From positions 3,048,001 to 3,112,000 of the forward strand of contig NW_027118693.1 of the NCBI RefSeq assembly GCF_036417845.1: a DNA stretch of 64,000 nt, given 5' to 3'. This DNA is from Apteryx mantelli. Lineage: Eukaryota > Chordata > Aves > Apterygiformes > Apterygidae. Shown piece after piece: positions 58,401-64,000 of this stretch. Numbering within the stretch: position 1 is the stretch's first letter; each line of letters starts with the position of its first letter. The position numbers were made by a program, and so were the translations under genes. The notes beneath the pieces were generated by a model that ran no database searches, had not been told where the DNA came from, and saw only the letters and a program-made list of their open reading frames with translations.

Positions 58401-61400
58401 AGCCCTTCCTTGCTGAGGAGGGCACACTGGGCGATGTTCTGGAGGGGAGGCATGGAAAGGAGCAGGGGCTGTGCAGGAGGTGGGGGTCTGGATTGGCCTG
58501 TAGGGGCAGGAACCCCATTCCAGGCTTTGCTCTAGCCCTGAGGAAGCCTTGATGGACTGTAGCAATGCAGCCAGGGGCTTAGCAGAGCTGCTTCTGCTGG
58601 AGTGGGCGTCAGCTCCCCGGGCAGACCAGTAGCCTTTCTCCTCCCAGCTCCTGTTGTCCTTCACCAACTCGGAGAGAGCAGCTGTGCGTGAGAGGGCTGT
58701 GGGGAGGATTGGGAGGCTGAGCAAGTTGCTGGCCAGCTATTCCTCGCTGAAGGTAAGGAGCCAGGCACCTTTGAGCCAGCCCTTTGTCCCTTCCCTGCAG
58801 ACCGGAGCACCTTTCAGCTCAGGGGTCCCTCTGAGGGAAGCCTGGGCAGAGGTCAAAGTGCTCAGCAAGGCTCTGGCCTGAAGCAAAAGGTCTTTGTCCC
58901 TCTTGCCATGAGCTTCTCTCTCCAGTGCTTTTTTTCTGAGGAGCCAGCTGTGCCCCTAGCCCTGTGCAGGGCAGGAGTGTGCGGGGAGCGTGACGTGAGG
59001 CCAGGTGTGGCAGCGCTGCCTTGCCTGGGCTGCTGCCCAGCTGCTTTGAGAGCCAAGGCCTGCAGGGCCTTCCAAAGCTTGGACTCACCTGGGATGCATG
59101 CCTGGGCAGACTCCTGGCTTCAGGGCTTTGGTGGCGACTGCCTGCCATCGGCCCTTCATACCTGTACCACCCCCTTGCGCAGGTCTGGCGCCCCTTTGGA
59201 GGAGTTGATGAGAGCCCCGCCTGCTGTGGAAAGATCTCTGTCCCAATCCTGGGACAGCTGGTGGGGCGTCTCATCCTTTGCTGTGCTTATGAGGACGCGG
59301 AGACCAACCGTGGGGCTTTGGATGCTCTTGGTTGCCTGTTCAGTTTCGTCATGCAACGAAAACGTAAGAGAAGCTGTGGTGGGCTGCGTCCTTCTGGACA
59401 GAGACATTGTGGCAAGGCCAGGGAAGGCATCACACTGCCTCAGCCGCTCTGCTCCGTGAGACAAAGAAGCAGGAAACATGGCTGATGTAGGAGTAGAGGA
59501 GCAGTATGTTAGTACCTGTCCTGGATACCCCTGGCCTGGAAAATGCTCAGCAGCCCCTGCTCACCCTGTGGCTTCTGAGGTGCTTCACACCAGAACGTCC
59601 AGTCGAACCCAGCAGGCTTTTGGTACCCTTTGAAGCAGTTGCCCCTTCTCTGCCCTGGAATAGGCCCTGACCCTCCCTGGGAATCCTGCTCCCCATACGC
59701 TCCCGGCACGCTCTTTTTCTCTGCGGGCTGGTTTCTCCCTGACGCCATCAGTCTGCCACTTCCAAGTCTCCATCACTCCTCCTGACCGCTCTGTCTTTCC
59801 ACTCCTGTTCAGGCAGGGAGCTCTTGCAGGATAATCCAGAGCATGTAGCGTCCCAAAAGGAGTCAGAAGCTGACGATGAACTCTGCCTTTCACGGACCAG
59901 CAACATCCGTGAGATCATTAGGGTGAGGAGCACCTCCCTTGCTGGGACTCTTGGCCATGGAGTCATCAGGAGACTTGGATGAGCAAAGGGATCCCTAATG
60001 AGTGGAGCTGAGAGGGCCTCGCGGTTCATGCAGAATGGGCAGAGGGAGTGGTGGAGAGGGAAGCAGCTCTCAGTGGCACCTTGCATAATGGCTGCACGCT
60101 GGTAGCAGCCACCGCTCTCACCGGTGTCTCTTCCGCTGTGCCTGAGCGGGGACTAGCCAGAGGCTTCGCTCCAAGAGTGCCAGCAGCAGCTCCAGCCTTG
60201 CTGGCCACCAGCAAGCTGTGGTTGCCTGCAGAGCCAGTGCACTGTGACCCTGATCCCAGCCATCCTGCCTTGCCCTGATGGCCCTCTGGCCACATGCCCC
60301 ACGGTGCCGCTGCTCAGCACAGCGCCCACTCTTGTCTCTGCTGGGGCCACGGTGCCAGCATTGCTCTGCACCCCTCTCCAGAGCAGTGTCCACTGCTCAG
60401 CTAAGCACCGCTGACATGGCCCACAGCGTGACATTTCTTCCCTCACCTCCTTTCTCCCATAGCTGTTTGTGAAAAACCTTCATCCTTCTGAGGGGACAGA
60501 TGTCATTGTCACAGCCATGGAGGGCATGAGGAACTGCAGCACCTACAGCACGGCGGTGGCTATGCACATGCTGAAGGTGTTCCTGCGGGACGCTGTCTGT
60601 CCGCTGGAAGATGTAAGCAGCCTGGGGCTGGCGTGCTTGGGACTTGAGCCCTCTGGGACACGGTTTCCCCCCACCAAATCCAGGGTTCTTGGGCCCCCGA
60701 CACCGTTTGAAGGCCGCAAGGAGCATTGGGAGTGGTGTAGAGGGAAGGAGATCTCAGTGGGAGCTGGGGTAATGTGTCTCACCCATGTGTCTTCCAGGTG
60801 CCACGGCTCATAAGGTGCCTCTACCAGAACCTGAAGTATGTCAGGAAGTGGTCGGCCGAGGTCACCCTATACAAGACCCTTTGTCGACTGGCCTGCTCGA
60901 ACCCTGGTGAGGTGACCATGAGCCTGCTGTACTGCTCCCCACTCTGCAGCAGGTATGGGGCCCGTCAGCCTCGAGAGCTCATCCAGATGGGGAGAAAGGC
61001 CCAAAGAGGGCCAGAGCCAAGGAGATTCCCAGGACACCCCTGAGGGGCAGGGCCCTCTGTCTCTCCCACCACTGCCCAGCGCTGGTGCATCAAGCAGCCC
61101 TTCAGACAGCAGAGCTGAGCAAGTGTCCCTGCCTTCATGCCCAGCACCCAGCAGCTATGCTCACTCCCTGCCCCACAGGGGCCTTCAGCTTGGTCATGTC
61201 CTGCCTGCATGGGCAGGATGCCCTTGGGGCTGCCAGCGAGGAGGGGGTGGCTAGGGGTAAGGCTGCTGGACAGCTAGGGACTTCCAGGGCTTCCCAGGCT
61301 GCGGTGCTGTGGCCAAGGAGGCAACTGACAGAGCACTCTGGGCCTGCAGCACCGCCGTGACCATGTGGAAGGTGCTGATGGCTAAGCCCCCGGTTGCGAC

Positions 61401-63909
61401 AGACGTGCTGCGGGAGCTGCTGAGCTTGCTGAAGGAGCGGCCACTGCGCAAGCAGTCCAGCTCCGACAGGGACAACAGCTGCATCCTTCCCCTGGCTGTG
61501 AGTTACGGGACGAGACCTCGCTTGCCCGCAGGCTGGCACCTGCCTCTCCAGGCCCCCTCTCCCCTCCCTGTGTGCCCCCAAGCAGGGACCTCCCCTGAGC
61601 CCATGGATACAACATGCCCAGCGCCAGGCCTCCACCTGGGCCAGCACACAGGGCTGCCGAGTGCTGCTTGGGCCTCTCTGCACGCCAACACCTAGGCTGG
61701 CCATGCTCAGGAAATCTCCATCCTCCCCTGTCCCTGCATCCCCTGACCTCGTTCAGCAGCCTGGAAACGCAGGGTAGGGTTCAGGGCAAGGTTAGGGGCA
61801 GGAGTAGGGCTCCTGCAAAACCTGAGCAGATGGCAAAGCCTGGGACAGGGATCCTGGCAGAGCCTGCACGATGCATGAAGCCTGCCCAGGCGATGGTCAT
61901 GCTGACGCAGGAAGGCTCATTGTGTACAGACTGGAGCTGAGGCCAAAGAACCTGCGGGCCTTGGCCCTGGTCAGGCAGCATGTCTGTGCCCTCCATCTGC
62001 ATTTTCTGTGGTCCAAGGCTGTGCCTGAGGCTCCCACCTCAAGGGTTCAGGAAGCAGGACAGAGACAGTTCAGGAGTGAGAGGTGTCTCTGGGTGTTTTC
62101 TGCAGGCAACGAGAGCACTGCATGTGATTGTCCAGGAGCCCGTCTGCCTGCAGGCGGTGAAGGCGTTTTTCCCCCAGCTCTTCCTGGCGCTGCTCTTTCA
62201 GATGGTCTTCACAGCAGAGTTCACGCGCCAGGAAGCAAATATCTTCCTGAGGGAATGCCAATGGTATGAGTCCCGTGCCAGCAACCATGTCAGGTGCTCG
62301 ATCCCAGTCTCCCTGTCTCTGCCTTGGACCTGAAGGCAGGGCCAGGCTGCCAGTGTGACCTGGGCTTTGCTCTGCATGCAGGTGCGCCGTGGAGGCCATG
62401 AAAGGTCTCCTCCGCTGCGCTGGTTATCAGCATATAGCCCTGGCTGTTGAGAGAAACGGTGGCTGGGACCTGTTTCTGCATGCAGAGACATCTCAGAAGG
62501 GAGTGGCAGTGCTGGCCAGGTACAGCCCTTTACGCCCTGCTGTCCCCCAACACCTCTTCCCTGGATTTGAGGTGCCCTACGCAATGTCCTCCATGAGAGT
62601 GAAGGAGGAGCCCAATTCTCCAAGAAAAGGGCTGCAGCCTCAGCACGTGTGGCAAGGGGTCCCCCAGCAAAATGGCCGTGGGAGCTCCCTGCCCCAGCCT
62701 GGAGAGTTGCTGGGGGAGCAGGTGGTGTTAGGAGTTGTGGGAGTGGTCCCCTCCCAAAGGCCTGGAGTGCCCTGCCGTGGGGCCTGGGCTGCCATCACAG
62801 AGAGCATTGGGGATGGTCTGGCTGCAGTGCCAGGAAAGGTGCAAGATGCAGAGAAGAACATGGGAAGGCCCCAGGGGGACAGGAATGCAAAGGGGTCAGG
62901 AAAAGGGATGCGTGGGAAGGCCATGCCTTCCAGGGAGGGAGGGTGTTTCTCTGGTGTCCCACCAAAAGGAACATAATGATGACTGACCCTGGCTTTCTAA
63001 TGGCAAGGTGTGGTAGGGAAAGACCAGCCCTCCATGAGCAAATGCCACCGGCTGCAGTAGGTGCGTGCCAAGCACTGCCTTGGCCTGCCTTGCCCTGCGC
63101 AGGGGGAAATGGCTAGAGTGGGCCGAGCAATCCCAGGGGAGGTGTGCCTGCTTGGCTGAGTACCAATGGTGCTTTCTTGCCTCTGCCAGAGAGATGAGGA
63201 GCGCTCCCGGGCACCTGTGTTGCTGGATCTTCTGCTGGCTGGCAAGGCTGCTGAGGCAGGAGGACCAGTTTCATCAGATGCCCGCCATGACTTTCTTCGT
63301 CGAGATGGGCCTCATGGCAAGCAGTGTCTCTCTGGAGGTGCCTCTAAATGCTCTCTGCTCGCATTGTGCACATGCCTGTGGGGTGATGTTGGTCAGCGGA
63401 GCTGGGGCAATGCACACGCTCCTCTTAGTAGCCCTGGCCTTGGCTCATTTCTGCTGGGCGACCACTCGCAAGCACTTGTATTTCGTGCCTCCTTTGTGGC
63501 AGCTCTCTGTGTTCAAGTGCTCCTCCAAGGGATGAGAACAAGAGGCTGCCAAGGGCTCAGAGGCTGTGAGGAGGAGGCGAGCGGTGTGTGCAGTGTGCCG
63601 TGAGGCCCAGGGCTGGGAGCAGGGCATGGGGAGGGGGGGGTCTCTCCAGAATCCCTGCTGCCTGTGGGCTGAGCTTTGTCAGGGCCTGGTGCCCTTGCCC
63701 TGAGTGGTGGGTGGGATCCAGAGCTGCATGCTGTCGGCCCTGCCAGTCTTTCATTGCTGTGTGCATTTCAGCTGGTGCTATGCCCTGACTTTGCCGATGT
63801 GTATTATGACGTCGTGCTGCTCCTCCGGAGTTATGTGCAGGCTCAGGGCCTGGAGATGCGCAGACTGGTGTTCAGAAGCCTCCTGAGGCTGTCGGAAAGC
63901 TTCTCAATG
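55484..63909 (+). CDS. MROH-like (maestro heat-like repeat) gene, partial at 3' end
   Basis: I traced sixteen coding exons with GT-AG borders: 55,484-55,607; 56,120-56,214; 56,428-56,553; 56,846-56,925; 57,379-57,499; 57,780-57,866; 58,648-58,752; 59,183-59,363; 59,813-59,922; 60,463-60,612; 60,798-60,952; 61,350-61,497; 62,106-62,263; 62,382-62,519; 63,190-63,337; 63,772-63,909. All phases join, giving 688 codons without a stop. The gene continues past the window. Family signatures include 'EEVQKLKFLASICTLCRD' (exon 3), 'ILGQLVGRLILCCAYED' (exon 8), 'AMWxVL'-type 'VTMWKVLMAKPPV' (exon 12), 'FFPQLFLALLFQMVFTAEFT' (exon 13) and 'TFFVEMGLM' (exon 15). MROH proteins are all-helical HEAT/ARM repeat proteins, and their molecular role is poorly known. 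The start is an ATG two bases into an exon with a clear acceptor, so a non-coding exon upstream is expected. Exon 15 has a weak donor (gtgcct). I am unsure which MROH subfamily it is. Confidence 0.9.
57351..57372 (+). repeat. (CT)11 microsatellite forming a splice polypyrimidine tract
   Basis: A pure CT run ends six bases before the AG of the acceptor for MROH exon 5 (AG at 57,377-57,378). It therefore serves as the intron's polypyrimidine tract. Confidence 0.85.
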
Positions 63910-64000
63910 GTGAGCAGAGGGGCAGCCAGGTGAGGCTATGCTGGCAGCCTGGGGCTTGACAGGAGGCGCTGGGTCACACAGTGGCTTGGACTTGGCTGGC

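Noticed and set aside
61188-61257. Possible extra MROH exon starting 'GAFSLVMSCLHGQDALGAAS'
   Set aside because: Joining exon 11 to 61,350 restores the family's usual continuity (CSPLCSS then TAVTMWKVL), while including this piece breaks it.

Overview
The window looks like avian (at least sauropsid) genomic DNA. The evidence is a set of degenerate CR1 LINE fragments ending in the ATTCT/GATTCT-type CR1 tail, an olfactory receptor (OR) pseudogene of the OR14-like gamma-c type that expanded in birds, ERVL-like retroviral fossils, and a multi-exon MROH (maestro heat-like repeat) gene of the kind that is abundant in birds. No species can be named. Turtle or crocodilian DNA is less likely but not excluded by sequence alone.

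Layout. 1-3.2 kb is a patchwork of CR1 fragments. 3.2-33 kb is an AT-richer, gene-poor OR cluster. It holds an intact OR at 6.7-7.6 kb (+), a gutted OR at 10.2-10.7 kb (-), a broken OR at 12.0-12.7 kb (+), a full-length OR at 19.5-20.6 kb (-) whose DRY motif reads DTY, and an OR with a single frameshift at 28.4-29.4 kb (+). Between them lie decayed copies of what looks like an unclassified dispersed repeat, plus simple repeats. 33-34.6 kb is a retroviral fossil with gag-like and integrase parts (-). 36.2-37.1 kb is an irregular tandem repeat with a unit of about 64 bp and a longer duplication of about 553 bp. 39.5-44.1 kb is CR1 again, including an almost complete EN-RT copy (-). 47.4-48.3 kb is the OR14-like pseudogene (+). 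50.2-51.6 kb (possibly to 52.4 kb) is a second retroviral fossil with an integrase end followed by an envelope-like part (-).

From about 52.7 kb the DNA changes to GC- and CpG-rich. A CpG island carrying three CCAAT boxes and a GC box (52.75-53.7 kb) is followed by a CR1 tail, a 480-bp tract of degenerate telomere-like (TTAGGG-related) sequence, and then a MROH-like gene on the + strand. I could trace sixteen coding exons of it (688 codons, every phase compatible) before it runs off the right edge.

The ORs are single-exon chemosensory GPCR genes, each expected to be expressed alone in olfactory neurons, so they do not form a pathway with one another. The MROH gene encodes an all-helical HEAT/ARM-type protein of unknown function and has no evident link to the ORs. 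I saw no tRNA, rRNA, CRISPR or other RNA gene. Nothing here is convincingly a new biological system. The best leads are the DTY receptor, the telomere-like tract next to a CpG-island promoter, the 64-bp tandem array, and the unclassified dispersed repeat.
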